Assembly: GCA_016234405.1 (NCBI GenBank)
Contig: JACRCC010000059.1
Location: forward strand, 1 to 40,044
Direction of reading: 5' to 3'
Source of the DNA: Deltaproteobacteria bacterium
Lineage (GTDB): Bacteria; Desulfobacterota; GWC2-55-46
DNA length: 40,044 nt
Shown here: piece by piece, positions 1-7,116 of the stretch
Layout: the number at the start of each line of letters is the position of its first letter
Position numbering within the stretch: the first letter of the stretch is position 1
Position numbers and translations under genes: made by a program
The notes under the pieces: generated by a model
The model's database searches: none
What the model was told of the DNA's origin: nothing
The model's input: only the letters and a program-made list of their open reading frames with translations

Positions 1-94
1 CCGTACTCGCTCGCGATCCGAGAGAGGGTCTTCTCCCCCTGACCGCCTCAAGCGCCGCCTTCGCCTTGAACGCCCCGTCGCGGTTCTTCTTCAT
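1..94 (-). pseudogene. IS3-family transposase OrfA, 5' fragment, frameshifted
   Basis: Reading the minus strand from an ATG at 94-92, the first codons give MKKNRDGAFKAKAALEAVRG, the typical N-terminus of an IS3-type OrfA helix-turn-helix protein. A GGAGG ribosome site lies just upstream. The expected continuation EKTLSRIASEYG is present but in another frame. The switch falls at a run of five C (plus strand 35-39), where one extra base would restore the frame. The gene leaves the window on the left, so I cannot tell whether the rest of the element is intact. The indel may be a real decay mutation or a homopolymer sequencing error. No clear terminal inverted repeat was recognised in 95-252. Confidence 0.6.
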
Positions 95-252
95 CCCGCC
101 TCCCTCATTAGGGTTAACGGCAGGCTGTCACACGCCGAATACCCTTGTCTGAATTTTGGGGAGTATTATGGCAGCCTCGATAGACTCAAAAAAAACCTCA
201 CAGATGGCATTAGAAAGGTTCTTAAACCGATAACCGTTTTAACTCACAGCCG
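95..252. other. intergenic region between IS fragment and Nudix gene
   Basis: It holds the ribosome site of the transposase fragment (about 100-106) and otherwise no convincing gene, terminator or terminal repeat. It is the likely left flank or end of the insertion sequence. Confidence 0.4.
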
Positions 253-738
253 TTAAAATTCAAACGCCTTCCAGCCCTCTTTTTTCCATCGGAAATAATC
301 TTTCAGTATCCTTGCGTGGTCGAAGGCCATGTCTTTGGGCAGGTTGTCTTCGCTGAAAATCCCTATGGCCTTTGCGTCGTCACGCGCCTTTGGCGCGCCC
401 ACGGCCTCGGCGACGAACACGACGGAAATCGTGTGCATGCGGGGGTCTCTCTTTGGGTCTGAATAAGCGCGCATCTGCGCCTTGAGGCCGACCTTCAGGG
501 AGGTCTCCTCAAATGCCTCCCTTACCGCCGCCTCTTCAAGCGTCTCACCACGGTCAACGAAACCTCCGGGTATGGCCCAACCGTAGGGAGGGTTTTTGCG
601 CTCTATGAGGACAATCCGAAGGGGGGTTTTGCCGCCTTCGGGGTAATCCCCCCCGTCTGATTTGAGTTCTATTATTATGTCAACGGTGGGGACGGGGTTT
701 TTGAAGGTTTTGTTCATTGTGGGGGGAATGACGGCCAT
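253..738 (-). CDS. Nudix hydrolase (ADP-ribose pyrophosphatase-like)
   Basis: The 161-residue product belongs to the Nudix family, which hydrolyses nucleoside diphosphates linked to another moiety. The Nudix box runs from [14 protein letters not shown] to REAFEETS (about residues 58-81). It carries the catalytic REAFEE core, but the usual Gly after EEx is Ser. The block [16 protein letters not shown] before it resembles ADP-ribose or NUDT-type enzymes; the substrate is inferred only. Residues 28-41 ([15 protein letters not shown] region) are an extra loop between two conserved strands and are encoded by a G/C palindromic element at 621-654. The start is uncertain: ATG at 738 or at 717 (MNKTF), neither with a good ribosome site. 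The gene is the last of a minus-strand run with galT and the rubrerythrin-like gene. Confidence 0.85.
   Translation of the reverse strand: MAVIPPTMNKTFKNPVPTVDIIIELKSDGGDYPEGGKTPLRIVLIERKNPPYGWAIPGGFVDRGETLEEAAVREAFEETSLKVGLKAQMRAYSDPKRDPRMHTISVVFVAEAVGAPKARDDAKAIGIFSEDNLPKDMAFDHARILKDYFRWKKEGWKAFEF
621..654. repeat. G/C palindromic element, double form (in Nudix gene)
   Basis: Two adjacent G-run/C-run units: GGGGGGTTTTGCCGCC, then CTTC, then GGGGTAATCCCCCCC. They are read on the minus strand as [12 protein letters not shown]. The same double layout occurs at 37294-37326, 38475-38507 and 39997-40027. Confidence 0.7.
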
Positions 739-820
739 GATGCGTGATGAGGACGCGGCCGTTAAGTGATTTTTCCTTTACACGGTCAAACGGTCACGGC
801 CTCATCACGGCCGTCATTCC
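725..820. repeat. long inverted repeat across Nudix start and galT end
   Basis: The left arm is GGAATGACGGCC (725-736) plus GTGATGAGG (744-752), separated by a 7-nt insertion. The right arm is CCTCATCACGGCCGTCATTCC (800-820), the exact complement of both left parts. The arms include the presumed start codon of the Nudix gene and the stop codon of galT, so a galT-Nudix transcript could fold here. Confidence 0.6.
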
Positions 821-1812
821 ATCCGCGCCTGTCTCAGAAACTCCGCGCTCTCCTCAGGCATGGCGGAGTTTATGTATATGCCGCTGCCAAGCTCGAACCC
901 CGCGACCTTCGAGAGCCTCGGCATGACGCTCATGTACCAGTGGCAATAGTCGTTTGCGGCGTCATGGGGTCTGCTTGACCGTATCACGTAATTAAAATCC
1001 GGATTGTCCAGACCCCAGTGGAACTTCGAGAGGAGGGTTTTCAGATGCCTTGCCATGTCAACGGCCTCGATATCCGTGATGCCGGCAAAAGAAGCGCAGT
1101 GCCTCTTGGGAAATATCCACGTATGAAACGGAGAGAGCGCGGCGTAGGGTATGAACGTCAGGAAGCGCTCGGTTTCGAATATCACGCGGCTGCCTTCATC
1201 CTTCTCGCGCCTTAAGACCGCGCAGGACAGGCATTCGCCGGTGTCGTCGTAGTACTGCATGGCCGCCTGCACCCGCTCCCTGAACTGAACGGGCACGATG
1301 GGCGTAGCGATGACCTGCGTGTGGGGATGCTCGATGGTCGTCCCGGCCCCCTCGCCTGAGTTCTTGAAGACGATTACGTGCTCCGCCCTTTCGTCTTTGC
1401 CGGCCTCGATAAACCTGTCCCTGTATATTTGGATGAGTTCCTCGAGATGCTTTAAGTCGAGGAGCGCAGTGGGTATGTCGTGTTTAGGGCTCTCGACTAT
1501 GACCTCGTGGACGCCCACGCCCGTTACGAGACGTTTAAGGACGTCGCCCGTCCTCTTTTTATCGCCGACCGGCGAGAGCGCCGGATAGCTGTTGGCCACC
1601 ACGCGGATCTTCCACGCGCCCTTGTCCCCATTGACGCGAAGGCGTTCCTCCGAGGTCTTGTGCTCGTTTCCCGCGCAGAACGGGCATGTGTTGAGATACG
1701 CGGGAGGGGCGCGGTGGTTCATGCGCACGTGCATGAACTCGCCGGGACGTTTTGCGCGTTCGGTGGCGATGATGACCCACTCTCTGCTTATGGGATTGAA
1801 TCTTAGCTCAGG
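814..1812 (-). CDS. galT: galactose-1-phosphate uridylyltransferase
   Basis: The 332-residue protein is a GalT of the HIT superfamily. It transfers UMP between UDP-glucose and galactose-1-phosphate in the Leloir pathway. Visible signatures are a zinc-type CPFC near residues 43-46, the glycine-rich SGEGAGTTIEHPHTQ segment whose HPH includes the uridylylated histidine, and a second Cys pair region (CLSCAVL). The C-terminal half matches the family (FHTWIFPKRH, HWYMSVMPR). The start at 1812 (MPELRFNPISREW) is chosen because family homology begins there; an upstream TTG at 1866 adds 18 unlike residues. It follows the rubrerythrin-like gene by about 58 nt. Such small stand-alone GalT-like proteins are often annotated in lineages without a full galactose pathway, so the true nucleotide substrate may differ. 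Confidence 0.88.
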   Translation of the reverse strand, partial: PELRFNPISREWVIIATERAKRPGEFMHVRMNHRAPPAYLNTCPFCAGNEHKTSEERLRVNGDKGAWKIRVVANSYPALSPVGDKKRTGDVLKRLVTGVGVHEVIVESPKHDIPTALLDLKHLEELIQIYRDRFIEAGKDERAEHVIVFKNSGEGAGTTIEHPHTQVIATPIVPVQFRERVQAAMQYYDDTGECLSCAVLRREKDEGSRVIFETERFLTFIPYAALSPFHTWIFPKRHCASFAGITDIEAVDMARHLKTLLSKFHWGLDNPDFNYVIRSSRPHDAANDYCHWYMSVMPRLSKVAGFELGSGIYINSAMPEESAEFLRQARME

Positions 1813-1870
1813 CATTCCGTTCAGGGCGCCTTGCCGCGCTTTATTGCGCGGCGGCTTGACTTCCAATAGA

Positions 1871-2365
1871 CTAAGGCATACTAAGCGACGCGAGAAGCCC
1901 CTCTATGTGTTTGACGTGCCCCCGCTCCTCTTCCGCCAACTCCATGCAAATCTTTTTTCCGTCCTCGGAGATGGAGCTTTTTGCGAGACCCTCGAAATAC
2001 TCTACCGAGTATCTCTCCGTGTCGAGGGCCACGATGAGCGCTTTTCTCGGCTCGTCAACGAGCTTTATGAGTTTGTCAACGTCAATGCGTTTGGTGAATA
2101 AGTCCGCGGCGCCGGATTTTTTCAGATAATCTTCTATCATTATTTCTTCATCCGTAATCGTGTCCGTAAACCCCGCCTCCGGGAAATAGGTTTTTTCTAT
2201 TATCTTGAGATGCTTTTTTTCGTCGTTAGCGAGTGCCTTGAATACGGACTTGGTCTTTTTGTCGAGGGTCTTTTCCGCGAGCCTGCCGTAGAACTTATGG
2301 CCGTTAGTCTCGATGAGCGCCGCGCGCTTTACGGCCTCTTTTTCTTCTGCGTGGTCGAATAACAT
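1871..2365 (-). CDS. ferritin-like / rubrerythrin-type diiron protein
   Basis: A 164-residue helical protein with ferritin-like diiron ligands: an early Glu in ALIETNGHKFY, ExxH in NDEKKHLK, a central Glu in DTERYSVEYFEG and a final ExxH in EEERGHVKH. Proteins of this kind reduce peroxide or store iron in the cytoplasm. The C-terminal rubredoxin domain of classic rubrerythrin is absent, so electron donation would need another protein. The start at 2365 (MLFDHAEEKEAV) is supported by a strong GGAGGGAAGG site just upstream; the open frame extends 17 codons further without support. It is the first gene of the minus-strand group with galT and the Nudix gene. Confidence 0.82.
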   Translation of the reverse strand: MLFDHAEEKEAVKRAALIETNGHKFYGRLAEKTLDKKTKSVFKALANDEKKHLKIIEKTYFPEAGFTDTITDEEIMIEDYLKKSGAADLFTKRIDVDKLIKLVDEPRKALIVALDTERYSVEYFEGLAKSSISEDGKKICMELAEEERGHVKHIEGLLASLSMP

Positions 2366-2447
2366 TTGCCTTCCCTCCGATGATGCCACTCTATCAGAAA
2401 TCCCTCCGCCGCGCAAGAGACGGCGCGGACAAGGCGGGAAAAGGCAG

Positions 2448-2476
2448 TTGACACCCGTTTCTTTTGATGCTAAATT
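2448..2476 (+). promoter_or_regulatory. sigma70-type promoter for the Lys-rich peptide gene
   Basis: TTGACA at 2448-2453, a 17-bp spacer and TAAATT at 2471-2476 are close to consensus. The predicted transcript starts near 2483, about 38 nt before the ATG of the small gene. Confidence 0.7.
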
Positions 2477-2520
2477 TTACGCATAGTCTCATTAACCTAT
2501 CCATTGACAAGGAGGATATG

Positions 2521-2607
2521 ATGGCAACGAAAAAACCGGCCAAGAAAAAGGCCGCGGCAAAGAAGCCCATGAAAAAGGCCGCAAAGAAGTCAGGCCGCTG
2601 CTGCTGA
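2521..2607 (+). CDS. 28-residue Lys/Ala-rich basic peptide ending in Cys-Cys
   Basis: The short frame starts MATKKPAKKKAAAKKPMKKA and ends SGRCC. About half the residues are lysine and most of the rest alanine or proline, the composition of histone H1-like or nucleoid-binding tails. An AAGGAGG ribosome site (2509-2515) sits 5 nt before this ATG (an ATG at 2518 is too close), a near-consensus promoter lies upstream and a strong terminator follows, so the unit is fully framed for expression. The double Cys at the end is unusual and could bind metal or form a disulphide. Binding to nucleic acid is inferred from charge only. It may also be the remnant tail of a longer gene, but no upstream frame supports that. 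Confidence 0.65.
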   Translation: MATKKPAKKKAAAKKPMKKAAKKSGRCC

Positions 2608-2644
2608 GCGAAGCGAAGCATATGCTTCTTCCGTTTAAGGTGAG

Positions 2645-2691
2645 TAGCTCAGACCTCGTAGGTCTGAGACCATGTCAGTAAGGCGGACATG
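2645..2691. repeat. REP-like tandem hairpins
   Basis: A perfect 9-bp hairpin CTCAGACCT-CGT-AGGTCTGAG (2648-2668) is followed by a weaker one, CATGTC...GACATG (2671-2691). The first, with its GTAG prefix, matches the architecture of the element at 16482-16503 read on the other strand (GTAGCTCAGGGCT...AGCCCTGA), suggesting one interspersed repeat family. Confidence 0.6.
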
Positions 2692-2740
2692 AAAGGGAGT
2701 GAGGGGTTTTTTAAAAAGCCCACCGCTCCCTTTTCTTTTT
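2692..2740 (+). terminator. intrinsic terminator after the Lys-rich peptide gene
   Basis: AAAGGGAGTG (2692-2701) pairs with CGCTCCCTTT (2724-2733), including one G-T pair. An inner GGG/CCC stem supports the hairpin, and the T-rich tail TTTTCTTTTTT follows. Confidence 0.75.
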
Positions 2741-2757
2741 TATCACGAGGTGAAATA

Positions 2758-3549
2758 ATGAAAGCTGCATTCATCCAAACAGCGCCGGTGTTCGGCGATA
2801 TCGAAGCAAACGTCGAGGGGGCAATAAAAAAATCCTTGTCTCTCGGCGCGGACATTGTCGTCTTGCCCGAGCTTTTTTCCACGGGCTATCAATTTAGAAG
2901 CCGCGCCGAGGCGCTGAAACTCTCCGAAGACGCAAAGGATGGCCTCGCGTCCGTTCGCCTTATAGAGACCGCAAAGAAGGCACGCTGCCATATCGTCGCG
3001 GGCATAGCTGAAAAGGCCGGAGACCGCGTTTATAACTCCGCCGTCCTCATCGGCCCAAAGGGTCTTATCGCGGTCTACAGGAAGGCGCATCTCTTCTGGA
3101 ACGAGAAAAAGATATTCTCTCCGGGCAATACGCCGTTTGAGGTCTACGACATCGGGGCCGCGCGCGTGGGCATGATGATATGCTTTGATTGGATATTCCC
3201 GGAGGCCGCAAGGACGCTCGCCTTGAAGGGAGCGGACATCATAGCCCATCCCGCCAATCTTGTCTTGCCCTATTGCCCGGCGGCCATGCTCACGCGGTCA
3301 ATCGAGAACAGGGTCTTTTCCATAACGGCAAACAGGGTCGGGGTTGAGGAGAGGATTAAGGGCGGCAGGTTGAAATTTATCGGCAGCAGTCAAATTGTAT
3401 CGCCCACGGGCGAAGTTCTTGCCAGCGTCGGAAAATCAAAAGCCGCCGCGGGCGTAGCCGAGATAGACGTAAAACAGGCCCGCGACAAACACATAACGCC
3501 CCTGAACGACATCTTTAAGGACAGGAGAAGGGGGATGTACCTGGTTTGA
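2758..3549 (+). CDS. carbon-nitrogen hydrolase (nitrilase superfamily)
   Basis: A 263-residue cytoplasmic amidohydrolase of the nitrilase superfamily. The catalytic triad is visible as Glu38 (VVLPELFSTGY), Lys109 (VYRKAHLF) and Cys142 (MMICFDWIFPEA). The size and the CFDWIFPE motif fit the N-carbamoylputrescine amidase, omega-amidase and beta-ureidopropionase-like branches that cleave C-N bonds in small amides; the substrate cannot be read from the sequence. The start at 2758 (MKAAFIQTAP) fits the family N-terminus, with GAGGTGA just upstream. The longer open frame from 2689 would begin inside the preceding terminator. It stands alone between two terminators and would need its own weak promoter or read-through. 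Confidence 0.88.
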   Translation: MKAAFIQTAPVFGDIEANVEGAIKKSLSLGADIVVLPELFSTGYQFRSRAEALKLSEDAKDGLASVRLIETAKKARCHIVAGIAEKAGDRVYNSAVLIGPKGLIAVYRKAHLFWNEKKIFSPGNTPFEVYDIGAARVGMMICFDWIFPEAARTLALKGADIIAHPANLVLPYCPAAMLTRSIENRVFSITANRVGVEERIKGGRLKFIGSSQIVSPTGEVLASVGKSKAAAGVAEIDVKQARDKHITPLNDIFKDRRRGMYLV

Positions 3550-3558
3550 CTTTTTAGC

Positions 3559-3590
3559 GGGTTCAAGTTTGCAGCTTGAACCCTCCTTTT
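3559..3590 (+). terminator. intrinsic terminator after nitrilase gene
   Basis: Perfect 9-bp stem GGGTTCAAG (3559-3567) / CTTGAACCC (3575-3583), a 7-nt loop, then TCCTTTTT. Confidence 0.8.
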
Positions 3591-3851
3591 TGCCCCCTCC
3601 CATCCGCGGCCTCAAATTACTTCCATGACCCCGCCCATGCATTAAGGGGGGCTTTACTGCGGCGTCTGCGCTGTGGTATAGTTGCTCCCTCGAAGGGTTT
3701 GTTAAACTCCTTTGAAGTCCTCCGCCAGTCTTCCCTTTCGGCATCATCTCTCACCACTGTCGTCTCGCAGTCCCTTAAATACATATTGATTTTTCGCTTT
3801 GGATAAATTAAGTTATATATCTAATATCAAAAAGAATTTCACTCTATTCCT
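3591..3851. other. intergenic leader region before pheA
   Basis: No gene is supported here. The last 70 bases are AT-rich and hold the probable pheA promoter. I found no convincing leader peptide with a run of Phe codons or an attenuator. Confidence 0.5.
3799..3827 (+). promoter_or_regulatory. putative promoter of the aromatic block
   Basis: TTGGAT (3799-3804), 17-bp spacer, TAATAT (3822-3827), in an AT-rich patch directly upstream of pheA. The predicted start is near 3834, giving a very short leader. Confidence 0.45.
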
Positions 3852-4949
3852 ATGCGCGGAAAACAAAAAAACAAAGCGGCGGGCGCCGCAATCGAAAAAT
3901 TGAGAACCCGGATTGACAAGGTAGACCGGCATATACTCGAACTCCTGAACTCGCGGGCCTGCCTCGTCATGGACGTGGGACGCGCCAAGGCGCGTGAAAA
4001 GAGCGATTTTTACGTACCGGAAAGGGAGAGGGAGGTCTACAGGAATCTTCTCGGCCGCAACAAAGGGCCGTTTCCGAATAACGCCGTCAAGAGCGTATTC
4101 AGGGAAATAATGAGCGCGTCTTTGTCGCTTGAACACCCGATAAAGATCGCGTTCCTTGGGCCCGTTGCCACGTTCACGCATCAGGCTTGTTTGCAGCACT
4201 TCGGCTCTTCGGGCGATCTTCTGCCGAAAAAAGAAATAGAAGACGTATTCGACGACGTTGAAAAGGGCAGGGCCGACTTCGGCGTGGTGCCGATTGAAAA
4301 CACCATCGAGGGGGTCGTGAACCACACCCTCGACATGCTCGCCACGTCGTCTTTGAAGATTTGCGCCGAGGTGATGCTTGAGGTCTCGCTCGCCCTCATG
4401 AACAAAAGCGGAAAGATGCAGGATATAAAAAAGGTCTGTTCGAGGCCGCACGCGCTCGCGGAGAGCAAAAATTGGCTCAAAAATAATCTGCCCAGGGCCG
4501 CGCTGATTGACGTTTCTTCGACCGCGCTCGGCGCGCAGATGGCTTCCGTTGACGCTGAGACCGCGGCCATAGCGTCCTTGGCCGCTGCCCCGCTCTATGG
4601 GCTTCGCATAATCGAAAAAAACATTCAAGACAGCGCAAACAACATCACCAGATTTCTCGTGATATCGAAGAGGCAGCACAAAAAAACCGGTTCCGACAAG
4701 ACCTCCATCATGTTTTCGGTGAAGGACGCGCCCGGCGCGCTTTACGCCATACTCAAGCCTTTTGCGAAAAAAAACATAAACCTCACCAAGATAGAATCGA
4801 GGCCCGTGAAGACAAAGGCGTGGGAGTATCTTTTTTTCGTTGACCTCGACGGCCACCTGAGCGACAAAAAGGTCAAGGACGCCCTTGCCGAGCTTGAACG
4901 CGGATGCTCGTTTCTGAAGGTGCTCGGCTCGTATCCCAAGTCGCAGTAA
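3852..4949 (+). CDS. pheA: chorismate mutase / prephenate dehydratase (P-protein)
   Basis: A 365-residue bifunctional enzyme that converts chorismate to prephenate and then phenylpyruvate for phenylalanine synthesis. Residues about 12-95 are an AroQ chorismate mutase helix bundle (LRTRIDKVDRHILELLNSRA). Residues about 97-275 form the prephenate dehydratase domain (AFLGPVATFTHQA; NITRFLVI near its end with the Thr-Arg-Phe motif). The C-terminal 80 residues are an ACT domain with GALYAIL and IESRP, the Phe-binding feedback site. Length and domain order match the family. No clear ribosome site precedes the ATG and the predicted leader is short, so initiation may be weak or near-leaderless. It opens a plus-strand series of aromatic genes, with hisC 15 nt downstream. 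Confidence 0.95.
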   Translation: MRGKQKNKAAGAAIEKLRTRIDKVDRHILELLNSRACLVMDVGRAKAREKSDFYVPEREREVYRNLLGRNKGPFPNNAVKSVFREIMSASLSLEHPIKIAFLGPVATFTHQACLQHFGSSGDLLPKKEIEDVFDDVEKGRADFGVVPIENTIEGVVNHTLDMLATSSLKICAEVMLEVSLALMNKSGKMQDIKKVCSRPHALAESKNWLKNNLPRAALIDVSSTALGAQMASVDAETAAIASLAAAPLYGLRIIEKNIQDSANNITRFLVISKRQHKKTGSDKTSIMFSVKDAPGALYAILKPFAKKNINLTKIESRPVKTKAWEYLFFVDLDGHLSDKKVKDALAELERGCSFLKVLGSYPKSQ

Positions 4950-4964
4950 TGGCGGGTTCAAGGT

Positions 4965-6098
4965 ATGATTACGAGAGAAAAAAAATTCAAACTCAAGGTC
5001 TCAAGTGAGATTTCGTCGCTTGTGCCTTATCCGCCGGGCAAACCCATCGAGGAACTTGAGCGGGAGCTCGGCATAAAAGGCTCGATAAAACTCGCGAGCA
5101 ACGAAAACCCGCTTGGGCCTTCAAAAAAGGCGCTGCAGGCAATAGGAAGGGAGATTGCGAATCTGCACAGGTATCCCGACGGGTCGTGCTTTTATCTCAA
5201 GGAAAAACTCTCTTCAAGGCTCGGCGTATCAGGGGACGAGCTTATATTCGGCAACGGGTCCAACGAGATAATAGAGCTTCTCATAAGGACTTACCTTAAA
5301 GCCGGAGACGAGGCCATGATGGGAGACCCGTCCTTTGCCGTTTATCCGCTCGCGGTTCAAGCCGCAGGAGGAAGGGCGGTAACCGTGCCTCTTACGAAAG
5401 ATTTTAGACACGACCTCGTGAAGATGGCAAAGGCCGTCACAAAAAAGACGCGGCTCGTATTTATCGCAAATCCGAATAACCCCACCGGTTCCATAGTTAC
5501 GCGGGGCGAGTTCAGGGCATTTATGGACAAGATGCCGCCGGAGGTTATCGTATGCGTTGATGAGGCGTATATCGAGTTCGTAGAAAACGCGGAATTTCCG
5601 AAAACCCTCGACTTCGTAAAAGAGGGGAGAGCCGTGGTGGCGCTTCGCACGTTCTCGAAGATATACGGGCTTGCGGGACTCCGCGTGGGTTACGGCGTGG
5701 CCGATAAGGAAATAATCGGTTATATGCACCGCGTCAGGCAGCCCTTTAACGTGAATTCGTTGGCGCAGGCCGGGGCAATAGCCGCGCTCGACGACGATGA
5801 ACACCTGCAAAAGACCCTAAAGAACAACAGGGAGGGCAAGAAGTATCTCTTTGCCGAGTTGTCCGCGCTCGGTTATCCGTGTGTGCCGACCCATGCCAAT
5901 TTTTTTCTCGTTAACGTCGGCGACGGACCGGCGGTTTATCAATCGCTCCTTAAAAAAGGCGTCATCGTCAGACCTATGGCGAGTTACAATATGCCGGGAT
6001 ACATCCGCGTTACAATAGGGATGCCGGAGGAGAACAGGCGTTTTGTCGCGGCGTTTGCACGGATTGTAAAGACAGGACGTCAATATAGAGCGAGGTGA
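4965..6098 (+). CDS. hisC: histidinol-phosphate / aromatic aminotransferase
   Basis: A 377-residue PLP-dependent fold-type I aminotransferase of the HisC family. Typical segments are KLASNENPLGPS near residue 40, NPNNPTG near 170, the DEAYIEF segment, and the PLP lysine in TFSKIYGLAGLRVGYG. The C-terminal Arg region (GYIRVTIGMPEENRRF) binds the substrate phosphate or carboxylate. HisC homologues placed between pheA and tyrA often transaminate phenylpyruvate, hydroxyphenylpyruvate or prephenate as well as imidazole acetol phosphate. Because no other his gene is nearby, a role in aromatic amino acid synthesis is likely here (inference). It starts 15 nt after pheA and ends 4 nt before aroF. Confidence 0.9.
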   Translation: MITREKKFKLKVSSEISSLVPYPPGKPIEELERELGIKGSIKLASNENPLGPSKKALQAIGREIANLHRYPDGSCFYLKEKLSSRLGVSGDELIFGNGSNEIIELLIRTYLKAGDEAMMGDPSFAVYPLAVQAAGGRAVTVPLTKDFRHDLVKMAKAVTKKTRLVFIANPNNPTGSIVTRGEFRAFMDKMPPEVIVCVDEAYIEFVENAEFPKTLDFVKEGRAVVALRTFSKIYGLAGLRVGYGVADKEIIGYMHRVRQPFNVNSLAQAGAIAALDDDEHLQKTLKNNREGKKYLFAELSALGYPCVPTHANFFLVNVGDGPAVYQSLLKKGVIVRPMASYNMPGYIRVTIGMPEENRRFVAAFARIVKTGRQYRAR

Positions 6099-6102
6099 GA
6101 CG

Positions 6103-7116
6103 ATGATTATAGTCCTTAAAAAAGACGCCACTCAGGCGGAGATAGACCACGTCGTTGAAAAGATAAAGGCCACGGGGCTTGCGGTTCACATATCAAAGGG
6201 CAAGGAGCGGACGATAATCGGCGCGATAGGCGACGAGGCGCTTCTAACGCAGGTGCCGCTTGAGACCATCGCCGGCGTTGAGAGCGTAATGCCCATAATG
6301 AAGCCCTACACACTCGTCAGCAGGGAGTTCAGAAAAGAAGCGACGGTCGTGGAGGTCTGCGGCGTTAAGATGGGGGAAGCGGCCCTTCAAGTCATAGCAG
6401 GGCCGTGCAGCGTCGAGAGCATGGCCTCGCTCATTGAAACCGCGAAACAGGTTAAGGCATCAGGCGCGCGGATTTTACGCGGCGGGGCGTTCAAACCCCG
6501 CACCTCTCCGTACGATTTTCAAGGGCTTGGACTCGAAGGGTTAAAATATCTCGCGGAGGCCAAGAAGGTTACGGGACTGCCCATCATCAGCGAGTTGATG
6601 GACCCGAGGGATACGGAGCTTTTGTGCGAATACGTTGACATCATCCAGATAGGCGCGCGCAACATGCAGAACTTCCGGCTCCTCACCGAGGCAGGTAAGA
6701 CTAAAAAACCCGTGCTCTTAAAGCGCGGTCTCTCGGCTACGTTTAAAGAGTTTTTGATGTCAGCCGAATACATCGCGGCACAGGGCAACGACAATATCAT
6801 CCTCTGCGAGCGCGGCATAAGGACTTTTGAGACGGCCACGAGAAATACGCTCGACCTCTCGGCGGTGCCGGTCTTGAAGGAAGAAACGCACCTGCCTGTC
6901 TTCGTTGACCCAAGCCACGCGGTCGGAAGGTGGGCGCTTGTCGCGCCTTTGGCTCTTGCCGCGGTGGCCGTGGGCGCGGACGGGCTTATGATAGAGGTGC
7001 ACATTGACCCGGAAAACGCCCTTTGCGACGGCGCGCAGTCGTTAAAACCCAAGAAGTTTGATTTACTCATGAAGGACATTAAAAGGGTGGCGGCAGCGGT
7101 CGGAAGAGGCGTATGA
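6103..7116 (+). CDS. aroF: 3-deoxy-7-phosphoheptulonate (DAHP) synthase, type I-beta
   Basis: A 337-residue enzyme for the first shikimate step, condensing phosphoenolpyruvate and erythrose 4-phosphate. The first 80 or so residues are the ferredoxin-like regulatory domain of the I-beta class (MIIVLKKDATQAEIDHVVEK), as in Thermotoga DAHP synthase. The barrel begins at VIAGPCSVES and contains GGAFKPRTSPYDFQG, LLKRG and FVDPSHAVGR, which together hold the metal and substrate ligands. A GAGGTGAG site precedes the ATG by a few bases. The stop overlaps the next gene by 4 bp (ATGA). Feedback control by Tyr or Phe through the N-terminal domain is known in the family but not shown here. Confidence 0.94.
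   Translation: MIIVLKKDATQAEIDHVVEKIKATGLAVHISKGKERTIIGAIGDEALLTQVPLETIAGVESVMPIMKPYTLVSREFRKEATVVEVCGVKMGEAALQVIAGPCSVESMASLIETAKQVKASGARILRGGAFKPRTSPYDFQGLGLEGLKYLAEAKKVTGLPIISELMDPRDTELLCEYVDIIQIGARNMQNFRLLTEAGKTKKPVLLKRGLSATFKEFLMSAEYIAAQGNDNIILCERGIRTFETATRNTLDLSAVPVLKEETHLPVFVDPSHAVGRWALVAPLALAAVAVGADGLMIEVHIDPENALCDGAQSLKPKKFDLLMKDIKRVAAAVGRGV

Noticed and set aside
3813-4961. 382-residue minus-strand open frame opposite pheA
   Set aside because: It is a shadow of the GC-rich codon pattern of pheA, whose plus-strand product has clear domains. No ribosome site or family features are seen.
4965-6098. hisC as evidence for a histidine operon
   Set aside because: No other histidine gene is present. 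The neighbours are all aromatic pathway genes, so an aromatic transaminase role is more likely.
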